In this document: positions 3,646 through 12,729 of the stretch, piece by piece
Numbering within the stretch: position 1 is the stretch's first letter
Layout of the letters: every line of letters begins with the position of its first letter
NCBI GenBank assembly: GCA_002439085.1
Contig: DJSW01000012.1
Span: 1 to 13,359 of the forward strand
Length of the DNA stretch: 13,359 bases
Reading direction: 5' to 3'
Origin: Alphaproteobacteria bacterium UBA6324
GTDB lineage: Bacteria > Pseudomonadota > Alphaproteobacteria > CAAGCB01 > CAG-977
Position numbers and translations under genes: made by a program
Notes under the pieces: generated by a model
The model's database searches: none
Told to the model about the DNA's origin: nothing
Seen by the model: the letters and a program-made list of their open reading frames with translations, nothing else

Positions 3646-6600
3646 ATGGTCAAATCTTTTACAGGCCGGAAACGTGTACGCAAAAATTTTGGAAGAATCC
3701 CTTCCGTAGCGCCTATGCCCAACCTTATCGAGGTGCAGAAAAGCTCTTATGCCCAATTCCTTCAGTTGGGCGTGCCGGCTGCCAAAAGAACCGATACCGG
3801 TTTGCAGGAAGTCTTGAAATCCATTTTCCCGATCAAGGATTTTTCCGGTCGCGGCGAATTGGAATACGTCAAGTACGAACTGGACGAACCCAAATACGAC
3901 GTGGACGAATGCATCCAGCGCGGCATGACCTATTCCGCTCCGCTGCGCGTGACGCTGCGTCTGGTCGTGTGGGACGTTGACGAAGAAACGGGCGCCCGTT
4001 CCATCCGCGACATCAAGGAACAGGACGTCTATATGGGCGATATGCCCCTGATGACCGAAACCGGCACGTTCGTCGTCAACGGCACGGAACGCGTCATCGT
4101 TTCCCAGATGCACCGTTCCCCCGGTGTGTTTTTCGACCATGACAAGGGCAAAACCCATTCGTCGGGCAAATATCTGTTCGCCGCGCGCGTCATTCCCTAC
4201 CGCGGTTCGTGGCTGGATTTTGAATTCGACGCCAAGGATTTGGTCTATGTCCGCATCGACCGCCGCCGCAAACTGCCCGTCACGACGTTGCTGTACGCTT
4301 TGGAATCCAAGGAAACGGAAGAATTGCGCAAAGCCCGCGAAGCCGAAGGCCGCAGCGTCAGCTTGTTGGAAGTCCGCGGCATGAGTCAGGAGGAAATCCT
4401 GAGCCGTTTCTATGACAAAGTGGTTTACACGGCCGACAAAAACGGTTGGAAAACGCCGTTCGTTCCCGAATACCTGAAAGGCATGAAGCTCCGTTACGAT
4501 CTGGTTGACGCCAATTCCGGCGAAATCCTGATTGAAGCCGGTCAGAAAGCGACCGCCGGCAAGCTGAACAAGCTGGCCAAAGAAGGCGTTTCCGAAATCC
4601 GCGTCGCGCAGGAAGAAGTTTTGGGCGCGTATCTGGCCGAAGACATGATCAACGAAAAAACGGGTGAAATTCTGGTCGAAGCCGGTCAGGAAGTCACCGA
4701 AGACGTTTTGACGATGTTCGCCAAGGAGAAAATCAAGGAATTTTCCGTCCTGCGCATCGACAACGTCAACGTCGGTCCCTACATCCGCAACACAATGGCC
4801 GCGGACAAGAATATGTCCCGCGAAGACGCGCTGGTCGATATTTACAAAGTCATGCGCCCCGGCGAACCGCCCACCGTCGAATCCGCCGACGCTTTGTTCC
4901 GCGGTCTGTTCTTCGATCTGGAACGTTACGACCTGTCCGCCGTCGGCCGCGTGAAAATGAACACGCGTCTGTATAACGACAAAGACGCCGTTCCCGACAG
5001 CGTTCGCATCCTGCGCAAGGAAGACATTCTGGAAATCGTCCGCGTTCTGGTCGAATTGAAAGACGGCCGCGGCGAAATCGACGATATCGACAACTTGGGC
5101 AACCGTCGCGTCCGTTCCGTCGGCGAATTGATGGAAAACCAGTACCGCATCGGTTTGCTGCGCATGGAACGCGCGATTCGCGAACGCATGAGCTCGGTCG
5201 ATATCGACACGGTCATGCCGCACGACCTGATCAACGCGAAACCCGCCGCCGTCGCCGTGCGCGAATTCTTCGGCTCTTCGCAACTGTCGCAGTTCATGGA
5301 CCAGAACAACCCGCTGGCCGAAGTCACGCACAAACGCCGTCTGTCCGCTTTGGGCCCCGGCGGTTTGACCCGCGACCGCGCCGGTTTTGAAGTCCGCGAC
5401 GTGCATCCTACCCATTACGGCCGTATCTGCCCGATCGAAACGCCCGAAGGTCCGAACATCGGTTTGATCAACTCTTTGGCGACGTACGCCCGCGTTAACC
5501 AGTACGGCTTTATCGAAAGCCCGTACCGCAAAGTCGTGGACGGCAAGGTGACGAAAGAGGTCGTCTATCTGTCCGCCATGGAGGAAAACAAACACGTTAT
5601 CGCGCAGGCGAACGCGGAATTGGACAGTAAAGACTGCTTTGTCAAAGACAAGCTGGTCGCGTGCCGTAAAAACGGCGAATTCGTCCTGTGTCCGCCCGAA
5701 GAAATCACCCTGATTGACGTTTCGCCGAAACAGCTGGTTTCCGTCGCCGCGGCGTTGATTCCGTTCTTGGAAAACGATGACGCGAACCGCGCTTTGATGG
5801 GATCGAACATGCAACGTCAGGCCGTTCCTTTGCTGCAATCCGACGCGCCGCTGGTCGGCACGGGGATGGAAGCGGCGGTCGCGCGCGACTCGGGCGCTTC
5901 AATCGTCGCCAAACGCAACGGCGTCGTGCAGTCGGTTGACGGTATGCGCATCGTCGTCCGCGCCACGGGCAAGATCAAGGCCGACGAATCCGGTGTTGAC
6001 ATCTATAAACTGCATAAGTTCCAGCGTTCCAACCAGTCCACCTGCATCACGCAGCATCCGCTGGTCAAGGTCGGCGACATCGTCGCGCAAGGCGACATCA
6101 TCGCAGACGGCGCTTCGACTCAGCTGGGCGAACTGGCTTTGGGGCGCAACGTTCTGGTGGCCTATATGCCGTGGAACGGTTACAACTACGAAGACGCCAT
6201 CCTGATTTCCGAACGCATCGCCCGCGACGACGTGTTCACGTCCATCCACATCGACGAATTTGAAGTGATGGCGCGCGACACGAAGCTGGGACAGGAAGAA
6301 ATCACCCGCGATATTCCGAACGTCGGCGAAGAAGCGTTGAAACAGCTGGACGAAGCCGGCGTCGTGTATATCGGCGCCGAAGTCAAGGCCGGCGACATTC
6401 TGGTCGGCAAGGTGACGCCGAAGGGCGAATCCCCGATGACGCCGGAAGAAAAACTGTTGCGCGCCATTTTCGGTGAAAAGGCCGCCGACGTGCGCGACAC
6501 GTCTTTGCGCGTGCCGCCCGGAATCGCCGGCACGGTCGTCGAAGTCCGCGTGTTTTCGCGCCGCGGCGTTGACAAGGATCAGCGCGCTATGGCGATCGAA

Positions 6601-7830
6601 CAGTCGGAAATCGAAGCTTTGGCCAAAGACCGCGACGCCGAAAAGGCGATTTTGGAAGGTTCGTTCCAAGACCGTTTGAAACAGGCTTTGCTGGGACAGA
6701 CGGCGACGGCCGGCGTTAAACGCGTCGATGCCGGAACGGTTCTGACCGAAGAAATCCTGAACGGTATGCCCGCGTCGCAGTGGCGCAAGATCTCTGTCGA
6801 AAACGACGAAGTCATGGGCGAAATCGAAAAGATGACCAAGGTGTTTGACGCCGATGTCGAAAAACTGCAGGAACGCTTTGAAAACAAGGTCGAAAAACTG
6901 CAGCGCGGCGACGAAATGCCTCCGGGCGTTTTGAAGATGGTCAAAGTCTTCATCGCGGTGAAGCGCAAGCTGCAGCCGGGCGACAAGATGGCAGGCCGTC
7001 ACGGCAACAAAGGCGTCGTGTCCCGCATCCTGCCGATCGAGGATATGCCGCACATCGCGGACGGAACGCCGGTCGATCTGGTGTTGAACCCGCTGGGCGT
7101 GCCGTCCCGTATGAACGTCGGGCAAATTCTGGAATGTCACTTGGGTTGGGCTTGCCGCGAACTGGGCAAACAGGTTCACGCCTTGTACGAACAGGTCGCC
7201 GAACAGAAAGCCTCCGTTGACGATTTGCGCGTCAAGCTGGAAGACGTTTACGGCAAAAAGGAATACAAGGACAACATTTCCAAGCTGAGCGACGACGAAG
7301 TGATGGAATTGGCCGACAATATGAAAAACGGTCTGCCGATCGCCACCCCCGTTTTCGACGGCGCGCGCGAAAGCGACATCAACGAAATGCTGGACAAGGC
7401 GGGATTGCCTCATTCCGGTCAGGTTACGCTGTACGACGGCCGCACCGGCGAAGCGTTCGACCGTCCCGTCACGGTGGGCGTCACCTATATGTTGAAACTG
7501 CACCATTTGGTTGACGAAAAGATCCACGCCCGTTCGATCGGCCCCTATTCTCTGGTTACGCAGCAGCCGTTGGGCGGCAAGGCGCAGTTCGGCGGACAAC
7601 GTTTCGGCGAAATGGAAGTTTGGGCTTTGGAAGCTTACGGTTCCGCCTACACGCTGCAGGAAATTCTGACGGTCAAATCGGACGACGTTTCCGGACGTAC
7701 GAAGGTTTACGAATCCATCGTGCGCGGCGACGACAAGTTTGAAGCCGGAATTCCCGAATCGTTCAACGTTTTGGTCAAGGAAATGCGTTCCTTGTGCCTG
7801 AACGTCGAATTGAACCAGCGTGAATACTAA
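3646..7830 (+). CDS. rpoB: DNA-directed RNA polymerase subunit beta
   Basis: RpoB is the beta subunit, forming with beta' the active-site cleft of RNA polymerase. The product is 1394 residues (E. coli 1342). The N-terminus FTGRKRVRKNFG and PNLIEVQKSSY is family-typical. The rifampicin pocket lies at residues 543-575, with Q549, D552, H562, R565, S567 and I608 all in the sensitive state, so target-based resistance is not predicted. GPNIGLINSLA follows. The substrate-contacting KLQPGDKMAGRHGNKG carries K1114 and K1122 (E. coli K1065 and K1073). The C-terminus has FGEMEVWALEAYG and ends in LNVELNQREY. Residues 285-369 hold a duplicated module (see findings). The start ATG at 3646 follows GGGGAG (3635-3640). 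The rpoC start is 30 nt beyond the stop. Confidence 0.99.
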   Translation: MVKSFTGRKRVRKNFGRIPSVAPMPNLIEVQKSSYAQFLQLGVPAAKRTDTGLQEVLKSIFPIKDFSGRGELEYVKYELDEPKYDVDECIQRGMTYSAPLRVTLRLVVWDVDEETGARSIRDIKEQDVYMGDMPLMTETGTFVVNGTERVIVSQMHRSPGVFFDHDKGKTHSSGKYLFAARVIPYRGSWLDFEFDAKDLVYVRIDRRRKLPVTTLLYALESKETEELRKAREAEGRSVSLLEVRGMSQEEILSRFYDKVVYTADKNGWKTPFVPEYLKGMKLRYDLVDANSGEILIEAGQKATAGKLNKLAKEGVSEIRVAQEEVLGAYLAEDMINEKTGEILVEAGQEVTEDVLTMFAKEKIKEFSVLRIDNVNVGPYIRNTMAADKNMSREDALVDIYKVMRPGEPPTVESADALFRGLFFDLERYDLSAVGRVKMNTRLYNDKDAVPDSVRILRKEDILEIVRVLVELKDGRGEIDDIDNLGNRRVRSVGELMENQYRIGLLRMERAIRERMSSVDIDTVMPHDLINAKPAAVAVREFFGSSQLSQFMDQNNPLAEVTHKRRLSALGPGGLTRDRAGFEVRDVHPTHYGRICPIETPEGPNIGLINSLATYARVNQYGFIESPYRKVVDGKVTKEVVYLSAMEENKHVIAQANAELDSKDCFVKDKLVACRKNGEFVLCPPEEITLIDVSPKQLVSVAAALIPFLENDDANRALMGSNMQRQAVPLLQSDAPLVGTGMEAAVARDSGASIVAKRNGVVQSVDGMRIVVRATGKIKADESGVDIYKLHKFQRSNQSTCITQHPLVKVGDIVAQGDIIADGASTQLGELALGRNVLVAYMPWNGYNYEDAILISERIARDDVFTSIHIDEFEVMARDTKLGQEEITRDIPNVGEEALKQLDEAGVVYIGAEVKAGDILVGKVTPKGESPMTPEEKLLRAIFGEKAADVRDTSLRVPPGIAGTVVEVRVFSRRGVDKDQRAMAIEQSEIEALAKDRDAEKAILEGSFQDRLKQALLGQTATAGVKRVDAGTVLTEEILNGMPASQWRKISVENDEVMGEIEKMTKVFDADVEKLQERFENKVEKLQRGDEMPPGVLKMVKVFIAVKRKLQPGDKMAGRHGNKGVVSRILPIEDMPHIADGTPVDLVLNPLGVPSRMNVGQILECHLGWACRELGKQVHALYEQVAEQKASVDDLRVKLEDVYGKKEYKDNISKLSDDEVMELADNMKNGLPIATPVFDGARESDINEMLDKAGLPHSGQVTLYDGRTGEAFDRPVTVGVTYMLKLHHLVDEKIHARSIGPYSLVTQQPLGGKAQFGGQRFGEMEVWALEAYGSAYTLQEILTVKSDDVSGRTKVYESIVRGDDKFEAGIPESFNVLVKEMRSLCLNVELNQREY

Positions 7831-7848
7831 GAACATCTCTTGAAGGAA

Positions 7849-7854
7849 AGAGGA
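7849..7854 (+). promoter_or_regulatory. Shine-Dalgarno deciding the rpoC start
   Basis: AGAGGA lies 6 nt before the ATG at 7861. The reading frame is open upstream to a TTG at 7840, but that would place this purine tract inside the gene, and the added residues MKERGKS do not resemble RpoC. The ATG at 7861 gives the family start MNELMKVF. Confidence 0.85.
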
Positions 7855-7860
7855 AAGTCA

Positions 7861-10800
7861 ATGAACGAACTTATGAAAGTTTTCGGTCCTGTATCGGGGA
7901 CACAGTCTTTTGATCAGATTCAAATCTCTCTGGCGTCTCCGGAACGTATCCGTTCCTGGTCGTACGGCGAAGTCAAAAAGCCCGAAACGATCAACTACCG
8001 CACTTTCAAACCGGAAAGAGACGGTTTGTTCTGCGCCCGCATTTTCGGGCCCGTCAAGGACTACGAATGCTTGTGCGGAAAATACAAACGCATGAAATTC
8101 CGCGGCATCGTCTGCGAAAAATGCGGCGTGGAAGTCACGCTGTCCAAAGTGCGCCGCGAACGCATGGGGCATATCGAACTGGCCGCGCCGGTCGCGCACA
8201 TCTGGTTTTTGAAATCCCTGCCCAGCCGCATCGGTCTGCTGGTTGATATCATGCTGAAGGATTTGGAATCGGTTCTGTACTTTGAAAAGTATATCGTGAT
8301 CGAACCGGGGCTGACCCCGCTGAAAGTCAACGAACTGCTGACCGAAGAACAGTATCAGCGCGCCGTCGAGGAATACGGCGAGGATTCGTTCCGCGCCGGC
8401 ATCGGCGCCGAAGCGTTGAAGGAAATCCTGTCCGCCATTGATTTGGAACAGGAAGCCGAAACCATCCGCGCAGAACTGCGTTCCACGTCGTCGGAAGCCC
8501 GCCGCAAAAAGCTGGTCAAGCGTTTGAAGCTGGTTGAAGCGTTCTTGGAATCCGGATCGAAACCCGAATGGATGATTTTGGATGTCATTCCGGTTATTCC
8601 GCCCGAATTGCGCCCGCTGGTTCCGCTGGACGGCGGCCGTTTCGCGACGTCCGACCTGAACGATTTGTACCGCCGCGTCATCAACCGCAACAACCGTTTG
8701 AAACGGCTGATTGAACTGCGCGCGCCGGAAATCATCATCCGCAACGAAAAACGTATGTTGCAGGAATCCGTTGACGCCCTGTTCGACAACGGCCGCCGCG
8801 GCCGCGCCATCACGGGCGCGAACAAACGTCCGCTGAAATCGCTGGCCGATATGCTGAAAGGCAAACAGGGACGTTTCCGTCAGAACCTGTTGGGTAAACG
8901 CGTTGACTATTCCGGCCGTTCCGTGATCGTCGTCGGCCCCGAATTGAAACTGCATCAATGCGGCATTCCCAAAAAGATGGCTTTGGAACTGTTCAAACCG
9001 TTCGTGTATTCCAAACTGGAACTGTACGGCATGGCGACGACGATCAAAGCCGCCAAGCGCATGGTGGAAAAGGAACGCCCCGAAGTTTGGGACATTCTGG
9101 AAGAAGTCATCCGCGAACATCCGGTTCTGCTGAACCGCGCGCCGACGTTACACAGACTGGGGATTCAGGCTTTTGAACCCGTTTTGATCGAAGGCAAGGC
9201 CATTCAGCTGCACCCGCTGGTCTGCACGGCGTTCAACGCCGACTTCGACGGCGACCAAATGGCCGTCCACGTTCCCCTGTCGTTGGAAGCGCAGCTGGAA
9301 GCCCGCGTTTTGATGATGTCCACGAACAACATCCTGTCGCCCGCGAACGGCAAACCGATCATCGTGCCGACGCAAGACATGATTTTGGGGCTGTACTACA
9401 TCACCATGGCGCGCGTCAACCAGCCGGGCGGTAAACGCGAATGCACCAAGGAAGAATTGGACGCGATCAAGGCGATGACCGAAGCCGACATGAAGAAATG
9501 GGCGGAGGAATATCACCGCGAATTCAAGGATATGGAAGACTTCCGCGCTTTTGTCAAAAAGACGAAGGAAGAGGAATCCATGCTCCGTTTCGGCAGCATC
9601 GAAGAAGTCGAAATGGCCTTGAACAACCACATGGTCAACTACAACTCGATCATCGAATGCCGTTTGGAATTCGTTGACGACGACGGCAAGGTCGTCCGCC
9701 GGACGCTGGAAACGACGCCGGGGCGCGTTTTGTTGTCGCAGGTGGTGCCCAAGCATCCGAAAATCCCGTTCAGCCTGTTCAACCGCTTGCTGCGTAAAAA
9801 GGAAATCGCCGACATCATTGATCAGGTCTATCGTTACTGCGGGCAAAAGGAAACCTGCATTTTCGCCGACCGCATCAAGAACATGGGCTACAAATACGCG
9901 GCCATTTCCGGCGTTTCGTTCGGCAAGGACGATATGATCGTTCCCAAGACGAAACAGAAGCTGATCAAGGAAACCGAAGCGAAAGTCAAGGAATTCGAGC
10001 AGCAGTATCAGGACGGTTTGATCACGCAGGGCGAAAAATACAACAAGGTCGTTGACGCGTGGTCGGCTTGCACCGACAAGATCGCCGATGAAATGATGAA
10101 GGAAATTTCAAAGGACGATCCGACGAAACCCGTGAACTCGGTTTACATGATGGCTCATTCCGGCGCGCGCGGTTCCGCGGCGCAAATGAAACAGCTGGGC
10201 GGTATGCGCGGTTTGATGGCGAAACCGAACGGCGAAATCATCGAAACCCCGATTATCGCGAACTTTAAAGAAGGTCTGTCCGTGGCCGAATACTTCAACT
10301 CGTCCCACGGCGCGCGCAAAGGGTTGTCCGACACGGCGTTGAAAACCGCGAACTCCGGTTATCTGACCCGCCGTCTGGTCGATGTCGCGCAGGACGCGAT
10401 CGTTTGCGAAGACGATTGCGGCACGGATCGCGGCATTTGGGTCACGGCGGCGATGGACGGCACGACGGTCGTCGCTTCGCTGGGCGAACGCGTGTTGGGT
10501 CGCACGGCGCAGGAAGACGTCAAAGATCCCGCGACGCAGGAAATCATCGTTCCCTGCGGCAAGCTGATCGACGAAAACGACGTTGAAAAGATCGAAAAGG
10601 CCGGTGTGGACAAGATCTACATCCGTTCCCCGCTGACCTGCGAAGCCAAAAACGGCGTGTGCGCGAAATGCTACGGCCGCGATCTGGCGCGCGGAACGCC
10701 GGTCAACATCGGCGAAGCCGTCGGCGTCATTGCGGCGCAATCCATCGGCGAACCCGGAACGCAGCTGACCATGCGTACGTTCCACGTCGGCGGTACGGCG

Positions 10801-12120
10801 CAAAACGTCGAAGTGTCCGCGATCGAATCCGGATTTGACGGCATCGTGAAATTCACGGCGTCCGAACCGGTTTTGAACTCGAAAGGCGAAACGATCGTCG
10901 CGACGCGCGATTGCGAATTGGCGATCGTGGACGACAACGGCGCGGTGAAAACGCACTATCACGTTCCGTTCGGCGCGGTCGTCGCGGTCAAAGGCGGCGA
11001 CAAGGTCGTCAAAGGCCAGCGTCTGGCGGAATGGAACGCTTACGTCATCCCGTACTTCATTGATAAGGAAGGCACGATCCGTTACGAAAACTTTGTGGAC
11101 GGCGAAACCATCCGTGAAATCCGCGACGAAGCGACCGGTTTGACGCAGATCCGCGTGATCGAAGCGCACGGAACCGCGAAAAAAGCCCAGATCGTCGTTG
11201 AAAAGGACGGTTCTTCCGTCGGTGTTTATAACCTGCCGATCAATTCGACGGTCATGTTGGAAAACGGCGCGGCGGTGAAACGCGGCGATATCTACGCCAC
11301 GATCGAAATCGAACGTAAATCGCGTGACATCACCGGCGGTCTGCCGCGCGTGGCCGAATTGTTTGAAGCCCGCAAGCCCAAGGATTGCGCGATCATCGCG
11401 GAAATCGACGGGACGGTCGAATTCGGGCGCGATTACAAGGCCAAACAGCGCATCGTCGTTAAAAGCGACACGGGTATCGAACGCGAATATCTGGTTCCGA
11501 AAGGCAAGCTGATTCTGGTTCAAAATGGCGACACCGTCCATCAGGGCGACACGTTGACCGACGGCGCGGAAGATCCGCATGACATTTTGCGCGTCAAGGG
11601 CTTGGAAGCCTTTGCCCAGCACATGGTCAAGGAAATTCAGGACGTTTACCGTCTGCAAGGCGTGAAGATCAATGACAAGCACATTGAAGTCATCACCCGC
11701 CAGATGTTGCAGAAGCTGGAAGTTACCGACGCCGGCGACACGACGCTGCTGCAGGGCGAACAGGTTGATCAGCCGACGCTGGACAAGGAAAACGCCAAGG
11801 CCGTTGCGGCCGGCGGACGCCCCGCCGAAGCTTCGCCGATCCTGTTGGGGATCACGAAAGCCAGCTTGCAGACGAATTCGTTCATTTCCGCGGCGTCGTT
11901 CCAGGAAACAACCCGCGTGTTGACCGAATCCGCCGTTTCCGGCAGAACGGACGACTTGATCGGGCTGAAAGAAAACGTGATCGTCGGCCGCCTGATTCCG
12001 GCCGGTACGGGTTCCGTGATCAACCGCCTGCGCGCCTTGGCCGCCCAACGCGACAAGGAAAATCTGGAACAGGCCGAAACGCCGGCTTTGCCGGTCGCGG
12101 ACGCCCCCGAACAGGCGTAA
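7861..12120 (+). CDS. rpoC: DNA-directed RNA polymerase subunit beta'
   Basis: RpoC is the catalytic beta' subunit. With the ATG at 7861 it is 1419 residues. The N-terminal zinc site has C70, C72, C85 and C88, at the same positions as in E. coli. The active-site motif NADFDGDQM holds the magnesium-binding aspartates D461, D463 and D465. The rim segment SGARGSAAQMKQLGGMRGLMAKP follows. The second zinc site has C853, C927, C934 and C937, and the trigger-loop segment begins at MRTFHVGG (971). All ligands are shifted by 39 from E. coli after the active site, pointing to an insertion of about 38 residues between D465 and C853, probably the Lys/Glu-rich segment around 534-600. The gene closes the operon with a strong terminator 18 nt after the stop. 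Confidence 0.99.
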   Translation: MNELMKVFGPVSGTQSFDQIQISLASPERIRSWSYGEVKKPETINYRTFKPERDGLFCARIFGPVKDYECLCGKYKRMKFRGIVCEKCGVEVTLSKVRRERMGHIELAAPVAHIWFLKSLPSRIGLLVDIMLKDLESVLYFEKYIVIEPGLTPLKVNELLTEEQYQRAVEEYGEDSFRAGIGAEALKEILSAIDLEQEAETIRAELRSTSSEARRKKLVKRLKLVEAFLESGSKPEWMILDVIPVIPPELRPLVPLDGGRFATSDLNDLYRRVINRNNRLKRLIELRAPEIIIRNEKRMLQESVDALFDNGRRGRAITGANKRPLKSLADMLKGKQGRFRQNLLGKRVDYSGRSVIVVGPELKLHQCGIPKKMALELFKPFVYSKLELYGMATTIKAAKRMVEKERPEVWDILEEVIREHPVLLNRAPTLHRLGIQAFEPVLIEGKAIQLHPLVCTAFNADFDGDQMAVHVPLSLEAQLEARVLMMSTNNILSPANGKPIIVPTQDMILGLYYITMARVNQPGGKRECTKEELDAIKAMTEADMKKWAEEYHREFKDMEDFRAFVKKTKEEESMLRFGSIEEVEMALNNHMVNYNSIIECRLEFVDDDGKVVRRTLETTPGRVLLSQVVPKHPKIPFSLFNRLLRKKEIADIIDQVYRYCGQKETCIFADRIKNMGYKYAAISGVSFGKDDMIVPKTKQKLIKETEAKVKEFEQQYQDGLITQGEKYNKVVDAWSACTDKIADEMMKEISKDDPTKPVNSVYMMAHSGARGSAAQMKQLGGMRGLMAKPNGEIIETPIIANFKEGLSVAEYFNSSHGARKGLSDTALKTANSGYLTRRLVDVAQDAIVCEDDCGTDRGIWVTAAMDGTTVVASLGERVLGRTAQEDVKDPATQEIIVPCGKLIDENDVEKIEKAGVDKIYIRSPLTCEAKNGVCAKCYGRDLARGTPVNIGEAVGVIAAQSIGEPGTQLTMRTFHVGGTAQNVEVSAIESGFDGIVKFTASEPVLNSKGETIVATRDCELAIVDDNGAVKTHYHVPFGAVVAVKGGDKVVKGQRLAEWNAYVIPYFIDKEGTIRYENFVDGETIREIRDEATGLTQIRVIEAHGTAKKAQIVVEKDGSSVGVYNLPINSTVMLENGAAVKRGDIYATIEIERKSRDITGGLPRVAELFEARKPKDCAIIAEIDGTVEFGRDYKAKQRIVVKSDTGIEREYLVPKGKLILVQNGDTVHQGDTLTDGAEDPHDILRVKGLEAFAQHMVKEIQDVYRLQGVKINDKHIEVITRQMLQKLEVTDAGDTTLLQGEQVDQPTLDKENAKAVAAGGRPAEASPILLGITKASLQTNSFISAASFQETTRVLTESAVSGRTDDLIGLKENVIVGRLIPAGTGSVINRLRALAAQRDKENLEQAETPALPVADAPEQA

Positions 12121-12138
12121 CCCGCATACACGCTAACG

Positions 12139-12170
12139 AAACGCCGGAGGATGATTTCTCCGGCGTTTTT
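12139..12170 (+). terminator. Intrinsic terminator of the secE-rpoC block
   Basis: AAACGCCGGAG (12139-12149) pairs perfectly with CTCCGGCGTTT (12158-12168), 11 bp around an 8-nt loop, and runs directly into TTTTT (12166-12170). It is the cleanest rho-independent terminator in the window. It separates rpoC from the next gene, which has its own promoter. Confidence 0.93.
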
Positions 12171-12171
12171 A

Positions 12172-12199
12172 TTGATTTTTCCGCGTAAAGCTGTATAAT
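12172..12199 (+). promoter_or_regulatory. Sigma-70-type promoter of the 120-residue unknown gene
   Basis: A perfect -10 TATAAT (12194-12199) lies 16 bp from TTGATT (12172-12177), a 4/6 match to the -35 consensus. It sits immediately after the rpoC terminator and would start transcription near 12206, leaving a leader of about 25 nt before the ATG at 12232. No operator palindrome is evident. Confidence 0.7.
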
Positions 12200-12231
12200 A
12201 AGGCAAATTTAATTTTTAAAGGTGCTTGAAA

Positions 12232-12594
12232 ATGGATATCAATGAATTGCCCTCTTTGCAGTTTGTCATGAACGAAGCCGGCATGGTTTCGGTGTTTATG
12301 CCCGCTTTCGAGGGCGAACCGTCCAACCCCGTCATTACGAAAAAAGACGACACGACGTTGCATTTTCAGCGTTCCCCCGACGGCGACGTGCTGCTGACCA
12401 AGGTGGAACCCGAAGTCATGAAGGCGTTGGCCGGCGTGAAAAAAATGCTGGTGATCGAAGCCAACGTTTTAAAAAGCATCGACATTTTGGACAAAGCTTT
12501 GTCCGCCTATATCAAACCCGATGAAAAAGCGCCCGCCGATCAGGAAATCACGGATACGATCGAACGCGCTTACGAAGTCGCCGTCAACGTTTGA
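12232..12594 (+). CDS. Uncharacterised 120-residue protein
   Basis: I do not recognise this protein. The ATG at 12232 is preceded by AAAGGTG (12218-12224) at good spacing; an in-frame TTG at 12226 has no such site. The first half looks strand-rich with alternating hydrophobic and polar segments (LQFVMNEAGMVSVFMPAF, then TTLHFQRSPDGDVLLTKV). The second half looks helical (EVMKALAGVKKMLVIEANVLKSIDILDKALSAYI), and the C-terminus is acidic. There is no signal peptide, membrane span or cysteine, so a small cytosolic protein is likely. Codon use matches the neighbours (GAA-rich, TTG/CTG), which with the promoter and terminator supports a real, native gene. It stands alone as its own transcription unit. 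Function cannot be assigned from the sequence. Confidence 0.85.
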   Translation: MDINELPSLQFVMNEAGMVSVFMPAFEGEPSNPVITKKDDTTLHFQRSPDGDVLLTKVEPEVMKALAGVKKMLVIEANVLKSIDILDKALSAYIKPDEKAPADQEITDTIERAYEVAVNV

Positions 12595-12609
12595 TTTTCG
12601 ACAAGTTTC

Positions 12610-12643
12610 AAAATCCCCTTTCCGGTTCGGCGAGGGGATTTTT
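12610..12643 (+). terminator. Intrinsic terminator after the 120-residue gene
   Basis: AAAATCCCCT (12610-12619) pairs perfectly with AGGGGATTTT (12633-12642), with a T-run ending at 12643. The loop can form a short CCG/CGG inner stem. It starts 16 nt after the stop codon at 12592-12594. The A-rich left arm makes it potentially usable in both directions. Confidence 0.88.
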
Positions 12644-12668
12644 GCAAGCGGACTTTGTAGAAAAAAAA

Positions 12669-12697
12669 TTGACAAAAAACGAAAATCGGGATACAAG
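12669..12697 (+). promoter_or_regulatory. Sigma-70-type promoter of the right-edge unknown gene
   Basis: A perfect -35 TTGACA (12669-12674) is followed after 17 bp by TACAAG (12692-12697), a 4/6 match to TATAAT. The region is strongly A-rich upstream (A8 at 12661-12668), resembling an UP-type element. Transcription would start near 12704, about 26 nt before the ATG at 12730. Confidence 0.65.
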
Positions 12698-12729
12698 GGT
12701 AACAATAAACTTTTATGAAAGGGCTGACC

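Noticed and set aside
5272..5370. Rifampicin-resistance substitutions in RpoB.
   Set aside because: The pocket residues Q549, D552, H562, R565 and S567 are all wild type; differences from E. coli in this stretch (for example A558, V560, L566) are conservative variants.
3622..5838. A 738-codon open frame on the minus strand opposite rpoB, and similar ones of several hundred codons at 5899-7836, 7858-9120 and 10108-12048.
   Set aside because: They lie codon-opposite rpoB and rpoC, stay open because the sense genes avoid TTA, CTA and TCA codons, and encode Phe/His/Arg/Gln/Asp-rich sequence with no family features. They are shadows of biased codon use.
7840..7860. Upstream TTG start for rpoC.
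   Set aside because: It would bury the AGAGGA ribosome site inside the coding region and add residues not found in the family; the ATG at 7861 fits both signal and homology.
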